Below are positions 17,776-26,968 of a stretch of 57,470 bases of DNA, one piece after another; the stretch's first letter is position 1, and each line of letters opens with the position of its first letter. The notes below the pieces were generated by a model. It did not search any database. It was not told the origin of the DNA and worked only from the letters and a program-made list of their open reading frames with translations. The stretch comes from an uncultured Bacteroidales bacterium (GTDB taxonomy: Bacteria; Bacteroidota; Bacteroidia; Bacteroidales; Paludibacteraceae): positions 54,373 through 111,842 of the forward strand of contig CADBZO010000008.1 of assembly GCA_902799185.1 (NCBI GenBank), given 5' to 3'. The position numbers were made by a program, and so were the translations under genes.

Positions 17776-19959
17776 TTAGTTTCCCAACTCGCAATGGAAC
17801 TTGATACGTACCAGCCGCACGTGGATGACGTCGTAGTCATCCTCGCCTAACTCTTCCATCGCTTTGTTGATGTCGTCGTCGTCGGCATTCTTGAAATACT
17901 CGTATATCTCTTCCTCTTCGTCGGGATCGACTACCTCCTGGATGAAATAGTTGATATTGATCTTCGTCCCGCTGAAGACGATTGCCTCCAGCTCGTCCAG
18001 CATCTCCTCCATGGACATGCCGTTGCTCTCTGCCAGGTCGTCGAGGTCCACACGCCTGTCGATAGCTTGGATGATCTGTTTCTTGCGTGTCGAACGCTTG
18101 GCTACGGTACGTATCCGCAGATCCTCCGGACGGATGATCTCGTTCTCCTCCACGTACTCTTTGATCACGCGCAGAAACTCGTCGCCGTACCGCTTTGCTT
18201 TGGCTACGCCTACGCCCGGTATCGTCAGCAGCTCTTCCATCGTAATCGGGTAGGTGGTTGCCATCGCCTCCAGACTCGGGTCCTGGAAGATGACGAACGG
18301 CGGCACGTCGTTCTTCTTCGCCGTCTTGCGGCGGATGTCCTTGAGGATGGAGAACAGCACCTCGTCGGCTGCCGCGCAGGTCGCACCGGCACCTTCCATG
18401 TCTATCTCGTCCTCGTCCTGCACCTCGATCGGCACTTCGAACTTACCCGGCTTGCGGATGAATTTCAAACCGTCTTTGGTCAGCTTCAGGTCTCCGTAGG
18501 AATCTACGTCTTTCTTGATCATCCCGTGCAGCAGCGCCTGGCGCAGAATGGCATGAAGCGTGCTCTCGTCCTCGTCGCTGGCGGCGCCGAAGTTCTCTAA
18601 CTCGTCGTGGTGATAACTCATCACATCCGCCGTACGGTTGCCGTGAAGGATGTCGATGATATGTTCGGCGTTATGGTGTTCGTTTACCTGCTGGATGGTC
18701 TCTAAGGCTATCTGCAGCAACTCGCTCGCATCTACCTGCTTGTAGGTCTTGCGGCAGTTGTCGCAGTTGCCGCATTTGTCCTCGTTGTACTCCTCGCCGA
18801 AATAGTGCAGCAGCAGTTTGCGCCGGCAGATAGTGCTCTCCGCATAACTCTGTGTCTCGAACAGCAACTGGTTGCCGATGCCTATCTCTTTCGGTGTCTT
18901 GTCTTTCTGGAACCGCCGCAGACGCTCGATGTCGTCCGGACTGTAGAAACACAGACAGTGACCCTCGCCGCCGTCACGGCCCGCACGGCCTGTCTCCTGG
19001 TAATAACCCTCCAGACTCTTCGGGATGTCGTAGTGTACTACGAACCGCACGTCCGGCTTGTCGATACCCATGCCGAACGCAATCGTCGCTACAATCACCT
19101 GCACTTCCTCCATCAGGAAAGCATCCTGGTTGGCGCTACGGGTTGCCGCATCCATGCCGGCGTGGTAAGCTCTTGCGGAGATGCCGTTCACTTGCAGCAC
19201 CTGTGCCAGATCCTCCACCTCCTTGCGCGCGAGACAATATACTATACCGCTCTTGCCTTCCATCCCGCGGATGAAACGCACCAGGTCTTTATCCACCTCG
19301 CTGGTCTTAGGCCGTACTTCGTAATACAGGTTCGGCCGGTTGAAACTGCTCTTGAAGACCGTAGCGTCCGGCATGCCAAGGTTCTTCTGGATGTCTTTCT
19401 GTACCTTCGGCGTGGCGGTGGCGGTCAGCGCAATGATCGGCGCCTTGCCGATACGCTGGACCATGCTGCGGATATGGCTGTATTCCGGACGGAAATCGTG
19501 ACCCCACTCCGAGATACAGTGCGCCTCATCGACGGCGTAGAAACTGATCTTCACGCCCTGCAGGAAATCCACGTTCTCTGCTTTCTGCAAACTCTCCGGT
19601 GCCAGGTACAACAACTTCGTCTTGCCGCCTAACACGTCCTCTTTCACGGCGTTGATCTCGCCGCGGCTCAGACTCGAGTTGATGAAATGGGCTACGCCCT
19701 CTACCTCCGAGTAGTTGCGCATTGCATCTACCTGGTTCTTCATCAGCGCTATCAGCGGGGAGATCACGATCGCTACACCGTCCATGATCAGAGACGGCAA
19801 CTGGTAGCAAAGACTCTTTCCGCCGCCTGTCGGCATCAGCACGAACGTGTCATTGCCTTCCATTACATTGCGGATGATAGCCTCCTGGTTCCCCTTGAAC
19901 GCATCGAAACCGAAATAGGTCTGTAGCGCATTCAACAATTCCTCGTGTGTTACATTCAT
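17776..19959 (-). CDS. recQ: ATP-dependent DNA helicase RecQ
   Basis: 727 residues. It has a SF2 helicase core with Walker A MPTGGGKSLCYQLP, DEAH box YAVDEAHCISEWGHDFRPEY, SATATPK-type motif III and HYDIPKSLEGYYQETGRAGRDG (motif VI). Then comes the RecQ zinc-binding region (CRRKLLLHYFGE...CGNCDNC), a winged helix and an HRDC domain (residues about 545-620). RecQ unwinds DNA in recombination repair. The C-terminal 100 acidic residues after HRDC are typical of Bacteroidota RecQ. It has its own promoter at 20041-20071 and is the first gene of the long minus-strand series. Confidence 0.96.
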   Translation of the reverse strand: MNVTHEELLNALQTYFGFDAFKGNQEAIIRNVMEGNDTFVLMPTGGGKSLCYQLPSLIMDGVAIVISPLIALMKNQVDAMRNYSEVEGVAHFINSSLSRGEINAVKEDVLGGKTKLLYLAPESLQKAENVDFLQGVKISFYAVDEAHCISEWGHDFRPEYSHIRSMVQRIGKAPIIALTATATPKVQKDIQKNLGMPDATVFKSSFNRPNLYYEVRPKTSEVDKDLVRFIRGMEGKSGIVYCLARKEVEDLAQVLQVNGISARAYHAGMDAATRSANQDAFLMEEVQVIVATIAFGMGIDKPDVRFVVHYDIPKSLEGYYQETGRAGRDGGEGHCLCFYSPDDIERLRRFQKDKTPKEIGIGNQLLFETQSYAESTICRRKLLLHYFGEEYNEDKCGNCDNCRKTYKQVDASELLQIALETIQQVNEHHNAEHIIDILHGNRTADVMSYHHDELENFGAASDEDESTLHAILRQALLHGMIKKDVDSYGDLKLTKDGLKFIRKPGKFEVPIEVQDEDEIDMEGAGATCAAADEVLFSILKDIRRKTAKKNDVPPFVIFQDPSLEAMATTYPITMEELLTIPGVGVAKAKRYGDEFLRVIKEYVEENEIIRPEDLRIRTVAKRSTRKKQIIQAIDRRVDLDDLAESNGMSMEEMLDELEAIVFSGTKININYFIQEVVDPDEEEEIYEYFKNADDDDINKAMEELGEDDYDVIHVRLVRIKFHCELGN

Positions 19960-19991
19960 AATATATAGTTCTCTTCTTTATTCTGTTTGTT

Positions 19992-20027
19992 CTCTCTGAT
20001 TATTCCGATTCCTCGAACTCCTCGGTG
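19992..20027. repeat. 4 x 9-bp tandem array in recQ leader
   Basis: Units CTCTCTGAT, TATTCCGAT, TCCTCGAAC, TCCTCGGTG (36 bp). Degenerate, but phase and the TATTCCGAT unit match the arrays at 17302 and 45429. It lies in the recQ 5' untranslated region. Confidence 0.65.
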
Positions 20028-20040
20028 TCTAAAATCGCTG

Positions 20041-20071
20041 CAAAGATACAAAATAAATTTTATATATGCAA
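20041..20071 (-). promoter_or_regulatory. Promoter of recQ
   Basis: Read on the minus strand: -7 box TATCTTTG (20048-20041) and TTGCATATAT starting at 20071, 19 bp apart, the Bacteroidota arrangement. Predicted leader about 75 nt. Confidence 0.8.
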
Positions 20072-20123
20072 GCACTCAGAGACTTTTTTCTAAAAAAATC
20101 TGTTTTATGTGTTCCACCGTCGC

Positions 20124-20189
20124 GGTAGAGGCATGGTAGAGACACGGTAGAGACACGGCGGAGGTGTATAGGAGGAGCATAGGAGGTGT
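20124..20189. repeat. 11-bp period tandem array, about six units
   Basis: Units GGTAGAGGCAT, GGTAGAGACAC (twice), GGCGGAGGTGT, ATAGGAGGAGC, ATAGGAGGTGT. It may be two adjoining arrays, since the unit changes after the fourth copy. Confidence 0.85.
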
Positions 20190-20361
20190 ATCGGACCTTT
20201 AACGTATCCTACCACACCTTATATATACTTTGTATATATCCCGTGATTTTGATTTGCACGCTGTTCTTTCTGGTTGTATGCCCGAAATCGGAATATTCCG
20301 GAACTGTCCTGTCAAAAATACGGAAAAATTCAACAAAAAAACAAAAAAATGCACGTAACTC

Positions 20362-20392
20362 TTGCATATATGAAAAAAAAGCAGTAACTTTG
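20362..20392 (+). promoter_or_regulatory. Promoter of the permease/susCDE unit
   Basis: TTGCATATAT at 20362, an A-rich spacer ending AAAAGCAG, and the -7 box TAACTTTG at 20385-20392. Nearly the same 31 bases precede 49726 and 54799. Confidence 0.85.
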
Positions 20393-20402
20393 TACCCGAT
20401 TT

Positions 20403-20418
20403 GTAAAGTTTACTTTAC
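20403..20418. promoter_or_regulatory. Inverted repeat just downstream of the -7 box, possible operator
   Basis: GTAAAGT-TT-ACTTTAC: two perfect 7-bp arms around TT, beginning 11 bases after the -7 box, where a repressor could block initiation. No regulator gene is in the window. Binding is a guess from position alone. Confidence 0.4.
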
Positions 20419-20434
20419 TAAATAGCGGATTTTG

Positions 20435-20462
20435 AATCATAAACTTGCAATCATAAATTTGC
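20435..20462. repeat. 4 x 7-bp (2 x 14-bp) array before the permease start
   Basis: Units AATCATA, AACTTGC, AATCATA, AATTTGC: 28 bp, ending 10 bases before the permease ATG, in its leader. Confidence 0.85.
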
Positions 20463-20472
20463 AATACATACC

Positions 20473-21825
20473 ATGCAGAAACGAAATTTATCCTTTGCGC
20501 AGCTCTTCAATTTGAGCTTTGGATTCTTCGGAGTGCAAATCGCTTATGCGCTGCAAAGTGCTAACATCTCCCGTATTTTTGCTACCTTGGGTGCTGACCC
20601 CCACACGCTGAGTTTCTTCTGGATTCTCCCGCCGCTGATGGGTATGATCGTGCAGCCGCTCGTAGGTAAGTATAGTGACAAGACCTGGAACCGTCTCGGC
20701 CGTCGTAAACCGTATCTGCTCGTGGGCGCGCTCATAGCCGTCGCGGTGATGCTCCTCCTGCCTAACGCCGGTAACTTCACTTTCACCCAGGCCGTCTTCC
20801 TCGGTCTCAATGCGGCTATGTGGTTCGGACTCTTCTCCCTTATGTTCTTGGATACCTCCATCAACATAGCCATGCAGCCCTTCAAGATGATGGTAGGAGA
20901 CATGGTCAACGAGGAGCAGAAAGGTACGGCGTATGCTATCCAGTCTGCGCTCTGCAACGCAGGTTCGCTGGTGGGATATATCTTCCCGATTTTCTTCACC
21001 TGGATAGGTATTGCCAACACCGCGCCGGAGGGTGTCATCCCCGACTCGGTGAAATGGTCTTTCTACTGCGGCGCGGCTATCCTCATACTCTGCTCCCTCT
21101 ATACGTTTGCTACGGTCAAGGAGCTTAATCCTCAGGAGTACGCCGAGTTCCACGGTATCAAGGAAAATGACAAATCTCAAATGTCAAATGACAAACCGGA
21201 GGAAGGTTTCATCACCTTGCTCCGCAACGCTCCCTCCGCTTTCTGGACAGTCGGACTCGTCCAGTTCTTCTGCTGGGCTGCCTTCATGTATATGTGGACT
21301 TACTCGAACGGTGCCATTGCTGCCAACTGCTACGGCTGGGATGGGGCCAGTGCTGCTGATGCTGCGTTCCAGACGGCCGGTAACTGGGTGGGCGTATGCT
21401 TCGCTATCCAGGCGGTCGGCTCCCTCCTTTGGGCAATGATCCTGCCTCTTCTGGAGAAATGGACGGGCAACAAAGGTGCCTATGCTATCTCCCTGATGGT
21501 CGGTGCATTGGGATTCATCTCCATATGGTTTGTTACCAACCCCTATGTCCTCTGGCTGAGTTATGCCCTCATTGGTGCCGCATGGGCTGCCATGCTCGCA
21601 CTTCCGTTCACCATCGTGACCAACGCTATCAAGGGCGGAAACATGGGCTATTACCTCGGCCTTTTCAACTGCACCATCTGCATCCCGCAGATCGTAGCAG
21701 CCCTCTGCGGAGGTGTACTCCTTAAATATGTATGCGCACACGTGCAGGCGGGAATGCTTGTCGTTGCCGGCGTCCTCCTTGTCCTCGGTGCCGTATCGGT
21801 GTTCCTGATTAAGGAGAAAGAATAA
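20473..21825 (+). CDS. MFS sugar permease (GPH/SLC45-like), probably maltose-type
   Basis: 450 residues, about twelve membrane helices. The start MQKRNLSFAQLFNLSFGFFGVQIAY and the cytosolic loop GKYSDKTWNRLGRRKPYLLVG are typical of the SLC45-like sugar:cation symporters found in Bacteroidota maltodextrin loci. It should carry oligosaccharides released in the periplasm across the inner membrane. Residues about 231-240 (NDKSQMSNDK) in the central cytosolic loop are encoded by a 28-bp heptamer array, a tolerant place for an insert. It is followed by susC after 94 bp without an obvious second promoter, so it is probably part of the same transcript. Confidence 0.88.
   Translation: MQKRNLSFAQLFNLSFGFFGVQIAYALQSANISRIFATLGADPHTLSFFWILPPLMGMIVQPLVGKYSDKTWNRLGRRKPYLLVGALIAVAVMLLLPNAGNFTFTQAVFLGLNAAMWFGLFSLMFLDTSINIAMQPFKMMVGDMVNEEQKGTAYAIQSALCNAGSLVGYIFPIFFTWIGIANTAPEGVIPDSVKWSFYCGAAILILCSLYTFATVKELNPQEYAEFHGIKENDKSQMSNDKPEEGFITLLRNAPSAFWTVGLVQFFCWAAFMYMWTYSNGAIAANCYGWDGASAADAAFQTAGNWVGVCFAIQAVGSLLWAMILPLLEKWTGNKGAYAISLMVGALGFISIWFVTNPYVLWLSYALIGAAWAAMLALPFTIVTNAIKGGNMGYYLGLFNCTICIPQIVAALCGGVLLKYVCAHVQAGMLVVAGVLLVLGAVSVFLIKEKE
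21165..21192. repeat. 4 x 7-bp tandem array inside the permease gene
   Basis: Units AAATGAC, AAATCTC, AAATGTC, AAATGAC (28 bp). Same unit vocabulary as 47834-47861 and 49517-49544. Confidence 0.88.
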
Positions 21826-21844
21826 TCCCCCATCCAAACAAAAA

Positions 21845-21876
21845 CACTAGTTCACTAGTACACTAGTTCACTAGAA
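21845..21876. repeat. 4 x 8-bp array between permease and susC
   Basis: Units CACTAGTT, CACTAGTA, CACTAGTT, CACTAGAA (32 bp). The first three contain the palindrome ACTAGT. It starts 20 bp after the permease stop. Confidence 0.92.
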
Positions 21877-21919
21877 CAAACAAAATCAACAATACTTAAC
21901 ACAAAAAACACACAAGCAA

Positions 21920-24900
21920 ATGAAAAACAATCTTCTTTCATTCCGCGCCGTGCTGTTGGCGTTCCTGTTGATGACAGGGATGTCCGCCTTTGCCCAGGTA
22001 GCCGTACAGGGTACGGTTATTGACCAGGCAACGGGCGAGCCTATTATCGGCGCATCTGTGCTGGAGATCGGTACCACCAACGGTACGATCACCGATTTTG
22101 ATGGTAACTTCACGCTGAACGTGCAGTCGGGCGCGAAACTCTCTATCTCCTACATGGGCTACAAGACCCAGGAGATGGACGCTTCGCCGGTACTGAAGGT
22201 GCGTATGGGTGAGGACAACGAGCTCCTCGACGAGGTGGTCGTTGTAGGTTACGGTGTAGTGCGCAAGAACGATGCTACAGGTGCCGTTACCGCTATCAAA
22301 CCGGACGACATGAACAAAGGTCTCCAGACCAACGCACAAGACATGATTTCCGGTAAGATCGCCGGTGTGTCGGTTACCAGCGACGGCGGTACACCGGGTG
22401 GTAGCTCTACTATCCGTATCCGTGGTGGATCATCTCTGAATGCTTCCAACAACCCGTTGATCGTCATCGATGGTCTGGCTATGGATAACAATGGTATCAA
22501 GGGTGCAGCGAACGCCCTCTCTATGGTTAACCCTGCTGATATTGAGACCTTTACCGTCCTCAAAGACGCTTCTGCTACCGCTATCTATGGTAGCCGTGCT
22601 TCCAACGGTGTCATCTTGATTACCACCAAGAAAGGTACAGCCGGTTCGAAACCGAAAATCAGTTACGAGGGTAATGTCTCCGCAGGTATCCTGACCAACC
22701 GTCTGGAGACCATGACCGGTGACCAGCTCCGTCAGGTGGCTACATCGCTCGGCCATAGTGCTGAACAGCTCTCCAAGCTGGGTGACGCTAACACCAACTG
22801 GCAGGACCAGGTGTACCGCACCGCTATCGGTACCGACCATAACATCAGTATCATGGGCGGTACGAAGAATATGCCGTACCGTGCTTCTATCGGTTATACC
22901 CTCCAGCAAGGTACTATCAAGACCTCGGAGATGCAGCGTGTGACCGCTTCTATCAACCTCAACCCCTCGTTCTTTGACAAACACCTCGTCTTCAACCTCA
23001 ATGCGAAAGGTATGTATATCTACAACCGCTACGCTGACGGTGGTGCCGTAGGCGGTTCGCTCGCTATGGATCCTACCCAGCCTGTCAGAGGCGGTTCGTC
23101 CACGAAGATGTTTACCGGTGAGGACGGTATCGCACGTTCCGAGGCGGAGATCCTGGATACTTGGTTCGAAGGTTACTACCAGCGTATCAACAAAGGTACG
23201 TATGCCGATAAGGCTTGGCCCTATACCAAGAACTCCCAGACAACCCAGAACCCTGTAGCGCTGCTTGAGCAGAAAAAAGACCGCGCTCACTCCGGTTCGT
23301 TCGTAGGTAACCTGGAGGCTGATTACAAGATCCACGGCTTTGAGGATCTCCACCTCCACGCTAACTTCGGTGCGGATTACACATATGGTAAACAGACCAC
23401 AACCATCAGCCCCTATTCCTATAGCAACCACTATTACGGATGGGACGGTTGGTCGGATGAGAGCAAGTACAACCTGCTCTTCACGGCTTACGCGCAGTAT
23501 ATCAAGGACTTTAATGAGAACCACCATTTTGACATCATGGCGGCTTACGAGTGGCAGCACTTCCACCGCAAAGGCGGTAATGATGGCTGGGGTGTCTATC
23601 CTTCTAACTCCCAGGCGTATGACGACAGCGGCAACCCGCTTGATGTTGCCGGTAAGATTTACGAGCCCAGCCACCAGCCCTATAGCTTCGTGACCGAGAA
23701 CTACCTCGTTTCTTTCTTCGGACGTGCCAACTACGTAGCCCTCAACCGTTATATGATTACCGCTACTTTCCGTGCTGATGGTTCTTCCCGTTTCCATAAG
23801 GATCACCGCTGGGGCTTCTTCCCCTCTGTAGCGCTTGGTTGGAAAATCAAAGAGGAGGCTTTCCTCCGCGACGTGAACTGGCTCAGCGAACTGAAGCTCC
23901 GTCTCAACTACGGTCTTACCGGACAGCAGGAGATCGGTGGCGACTATCCTTATCTGACGCTCTACAACAAGAGCCGCGAGGGTGCCTACTATCCTGTCGG
24001 TTATGAGAACTACCTCTATGACGCTAACGGACAGATCGTGAAAGATGCAGAGGGTAACCCCGTCTATATGACCTATCGTCCGGGTGCTATCAACGAGGAC
24101 CTCACTTGGGAGAAAACGGCTACCTATGGCGCCGGTCTTGACTTCGGTTTCCTCAACGGACGTATCACCGGTAGCGTGGACTACTACTATCGTAAGACGA
24201 CGGACCTCATCAATACGGTGGATGTACCGGTGGGTGCTAACTTCCGTAACCGCGTGACTTCGAATATCGGTTCGCTCTCCAACCAGGGTGTCGAGTTCAA
24301 TATCAACGCTATCGCTATTGATATGCAGCACTCCAGAAGCAAGTTCAAATGGGATCTCGGCTTCAACTTCACCTGGAACCAGAACCGTATTACCGAGCTG
24401 AACCTCGGCGAGGGTGAGTCCTTCGTACGTACCGGTGGTATCAGCGCAGGTCTTGGCGATGGTTATATCCAGGCGCACAAAGCCGGATACGCAGCTTCCG
24501 CTTTCCGTTACTATGAGACGCAAGAGCTCTTCGACGAGGCGGGTAACAAGTATATCTACGCCGTTGACCAGAACAAGGATGGTATGATCACCGATGACGA
24601 CCGCGTGATGAACAACAAGATCATCCCGATGGCACCGTACACCATGGGCTTCCAGACCAAGTTCCAGTTCTACGGTTTCGACCTCTCCTTGTCGTTCCGC
24701 GCGAACGTAGGCAACTATGTCTATAACGACGTGCTCATGGGCGGCCTCTACAGCGTACCGGCTGACAAGATGTATTCTGCGCAGAACGGCGGTTATAGCG
24801 GCATCCAGATGCAGGCTTACAACAAATACTATAAGGATGGTGTACAGCCGGACAAGATGTACCAGATGCTCTGGAACAAGACGACCGGTCGGTACGAGGC

Positions 24901-25162
24901 TTCGACCAAGAAGTTCAACGAGTACTACTATACCGACCTCTTCATTGAGAACGCTTCCTTCCTCCGCTGCGACAACATCACCCTCGGTTACTCCTTCGCT
25001 CCGAAGAATACTACTCTCCGCGGACGTGTCTATGCTACCGTTAGCAACCCGTTCGTAATCACCGGCTATTCGGGTCTTGATCCGGAGCACTTCGGCGGTA
25101 TTGACAACAATATCTACCCGCGTTCCATGACTACGATGCTCGGTATCAGCTTGCAATTCTAA
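21920..25162 (+). CDS. SusC/RagA-type TonB-linked outer membrane transporter
   Basis: 1080 residues. It has a signal peptide (LLAFLLMTGMSAFAQ), then a CarboxypepD-regulatory-like domain (VQGTVIDQATGEPIIGASV, about 27-110), a TonB-box-like acidic stretch ending EVVVVGYG, a plug domain (SGKIAGVSVTSDGGTPGGSS, IRIRGGSSLNASNNPLIVID) and a 22-strand barrel region ending in the aromatic MLGISLQF. With SusD it forms the lidded pump that imports oligosaccharides using TonB energy. Codon use is strongly biased (many GGT, CGT, ACC), which fits high expression. It sits between the permease and susD. Confidence 0.96.
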   Translation: MKNNLLSFRAVLLAFLLMTGMSAFAQVAVQGTVIDQATGEPIIGASVLEIGTTNGTITDFDGNFTLNVQSGAKLSISYMGYKTQEMDASPVLKVRMGEDNELLDEVVVVGYGVVRKNDATGAVTAIKPDDMNKGLQTNAQDMISGKIAGVSVTSDGGTPGGSSTIRIRGGSSLNASNNPLIVIDGLAMDNNGIKGAANALSMVNPADIETFTVLKDASATAIYGSRASNGVILITTKKGTAGSKPKISYEGNVSAGILTNRLETMTGDQLRQVATSLGHSAEQLSKLGDANTNWQDQVYRTAIGTDHNISIMGGTKNMPYRASIGYTLQQGTIKTSEMQRVTASINLNPSFFDKHLVFNLNAKGMYIYNRYADGGAVGGSLAMDPTQPVRGGSSTKMFTGEDGIARSEAEILDTWFEGYYQRINKGTYADKAWPYTKNSQTTQNPVALLEQKKDRAHSGSFVGNLEADYKIHGFEDLHLHANFGADYTYGKQTTTISPYSYSNHYYGWDGWSDESKYNLLFTAYAQYIKDFNENHHFDIMAAYEWQHFHRKGGNDGWGVYPSNSQAYDDSGNPLDVAGKIYEPSHQPYSFVTENYLVSFFGRANYVALNRYMITATFRADGSSRFHKDHRWGFFPSVALGWKIKEEAFLRDVNWLSELKLRLNYGLTGQQEIGGDYPYLTLYNKSREGAYYPVGYENYLYDANGQIVKDAEGNPVYMTYRPGAINEDLTWEKTATYGAGLDFGFLNGRITGSVDYYYRKTTDLINTVDVPVGANFRNRVTSNIGSLSNQGVEFNINAIAIDMQHSRSKFKWDLGFNFTWNQNRITELNLGEGESFVRTGGISAGLGDGYIQAHKAGYAASAFRYYETQELFDEAGNKYIYAVDQNKDGMITDDDRVMNNKIIPMAPYTMGFQTKFQFYGFDLSLSFRANVGNYVYNDVLMGGLYSVPADKMYSAQNGGYSGIQMQAYNKYYKDGVQPDKMYQMLWNKTTGRYEASTKKFNEYYYTDLFIENASFLRCDNITLGYSFAPKNTTLRGRVYATVSNPFVITGYSGLDPEHFGGIDNNIYPRSMTTMLGISLQF

Positions 25163-25189
25163 TTTAACTGACTAATAAAAACTACGATT

Positions 25190-26884
25190 ATGAATAAGTT
25201 ATCAAAATATTTGTTGGTACTGGGGGTAGCACTCGGATTGTCCGCTTGTGTGCACAATCTGGATGTAACGCCTAATGACCCCAATAGTATTCAGTATTTC
25301 GATCAGGATGGCGTATTCTCCAAGATCTATGCTACGCTTGCTACTACCGGCCAGAAAGGCCCGGATGGCGACGGCGACGTGGAGGGTATTGACGAAGGTG
25401 TTTCCGCTTTCGTACGTATGATCTTCGAGTTGCAGGAGTTCCCTACCGATGAAGGTTGGTGGATATGGGACGGCGATGCCGGTCTGCCGGATCTCCGTGT
25501 CATCTCTTGGACTTCCGTGAACCCGCTCGTTTCGGGTATCTACTACCGCCTCTATTTCGACATCTCTCTCTGCAACCATTTCCTGGAGAAAGCGGATGTC
25601 TCTACCGAGAAAGGCCAGGCACAGGCAGCTGAGGTACGTTTCATCCGTGCCCTCAACTACTACTACCTCCTGGATATGTTCGGCTCCGTGCCTTTCACCA
25701 CTAAGGTCAGCAGTGAAGCCAAACCGCAGTACACCCGTCAGCAGCTCTACACCTGGCTGGAGACCGAGCTCAAAGAGTTGGAGACCGCGCTGCCTGCACA
25801 GCGTCTGAGCGACTACCGTGTGGACAAAGTGGCTGCACAGCTCCTCCTCGCCCGTCTGTATCTGAACGCAGAGGTATATACCGGTACCGCACAATGGGCG
25901 GAGGCAGAGAGATATGCTGACCTCGTCATCAACTCGCAGTACAAACTGCACATGACCAGCACGGCAGGCAACTACTCGGCTTACCAGGAGCTCTTCATGG
26001 GTGATAACCACCTCTATATCGGTGGCAACAGCGGTGAGGGTATCCTCAATATCTACCAGGACGGTATCATGACCCAGTGCTGGGGCGGCGCACGTTTCTT
26101 GTGCTGCGCCTTCCGTGACCAGGGTTACAACTATTTCGGCAGCTCGGATACATGGTCCTGCTTCCGTACCAGCCCGGAGTTCATCGCCAAATGGGTGGAC
26201 CTCGACGAGGCAAGTATGGATACCACTTATCTCAACGACAAGGGTAAAACGGTTAAACGCCATATCGCCAAACCGGCTTACCGTCAAGATGAGTTCCACA
26301 TGCCGGCTGTGATGAATGATGACCGTGCTATCCTCTGCGGATGGAAGGGCAACGGTGCTGCGGATACCCTGGAGATGAACGGTACGATGAATAACGGTAC
26401 TTTCTACGACTGCTGGTCGGTTCTCAAATGGACGGGTCGTTACTCTATCCAGGCGCAGGACGCTCCTACCAATATCGCAGGTCACAGCAACGACTGGCCT
26501 GATACGGATATCCCCTTCTTGCGTGTGGCAGAGGCTTATCTGACCAAGGCGGAAGCAATGGGTCGCCAGGGTAACTGGGGTTCAGCAAAAGATCTCCTCA
26601 ATACGACCATCCGTGCCCGTGCTAAAGCCAAGCCGCTTGAGACCTTGGATGAGGATGTAATGCTGGATGAGTGGTGCCGTGAGTTCTATTGCGAGGGACG
26701 CCGCCGTATGGATCTCGTCCGCTTCGGACAGTTCGCAGGTCCTACCGCAACCCGTCACTGGGAAGGACGTGGAGGTGCCAAGTCCGGTGCTAAAGTGGTT
26801 AGCCTGGATGCGAAGTACAATATCTTCCCCCTCCCGCAGTCTGACGTAATCGTTCAGGGACTCAAACAAGCTGAAGGATATTAA
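25190..26884 (+). CDS. SusD/RagB-type outer membrane glycan-binding lipoprotein
   Basis: 564 residues. Lipoprotein signal with lipobox LSAC (Cys20), so it is lipid-anchored; it would sit on the surface as the lid over the SusC partner encoded 27 bp upstream. TPR-like helices include FIRALNYYYLLDMFGSVPF, a typical RagB/SusD sequence; the C-terminal FLRVAEAYLTKAEAMGRQG and FYCEGRRRMDLVRFGQF are diagnostic. The bound glycan is not readable from sequence. The permease type and SusE-like neighbour favour starch or maltodextrins, although no alpha-amylase gene is in this window. Confidence 0.95.
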   Translation: MNKLSKYLLVLGVALGLSACVHNLDVTPNDPNSIQYFDQDGVFSKIYATLATTGQKGPDGDGDVEGIDEGVSAFVRMIFELQEFPTDEGWWIWDGDAGLPDLRVISWTSVNPLVSGIYYRLYFDISLCNHFLEKADVSTEKGQAQAAEVRFIRALNYYYLLDMFGSVPFTTKVSSEAKPQYTRQQLYTWLETELKELETALPAQRLSDYRVDKVAAQLLLARLYLNAEVYTGTAQWAEAERYADLVINSQYKLHMTSTAGNYSAYQELFMGDNHLYIGGNSGEGILNIYQDGIMTQCWGGARFLCCAFRDQGYNYFGSSDTWSCFRTSPEFIAKWVDLDEASMDTTYLNDKGKTVKRHIAKPAYRQDEFHMPAVMNDDRAILCGWKGNGAADTLEMNGTMNNGTFYDCWSVLKWTGRYSIQAQDAPTNIAGHSNDWPDTDIPFLRVAEAYLTKAEAMGRQGNWGSAKDLLNTTIRARAKAKPLETLDEDVMLDEWCREFYCEGRRRMDLVRFGQFAGPTATRHWEGRGGAKSGAKVVSLDAKYNIFPLPQSDVIVQGLKQAEGY

Positions 26885-26968
26885 TCTACACAAGGAATAG
26901 AAAACAAGATAATCCTTGTATATAACAATCTAATTAACATTATTAACAATTCAAAACATTAAAACATT

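Larger units (their letters stand above)
19960..20472. other. Intergenic region between divergent recQ and sugar permease genes
   Basis: This 513-bp gap is the only stretch above 300 bp without a gene. It holds, in order: a 9-bp array (19992-20027), the recQ promoter (20041-20071, minus strand), an 11-bp array (20124-20189), the permease promoter (20362-20392), an inverted repeat just after it (20403-20418), and a 28-bp array (20435-20462). A 79-codon open frame at 20186 on the plus strand has no family likeness and crosses these elements, so I do not call it a gene. Confidence 0.8.

Noticed and set aside
20186-20425. 79-codon open frame between recQ and the permease
   Set aside because: It crosses the permease promoter and a repeat array, has no recognisable family, and its start lies in the 11-bp array.
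22430-25156. 908-codon minus-strand open frame opposite susC
   Set aside because: A shadow of strongly biased codon use in susC; the translation has no family likeness or sensible hydrophobicity.
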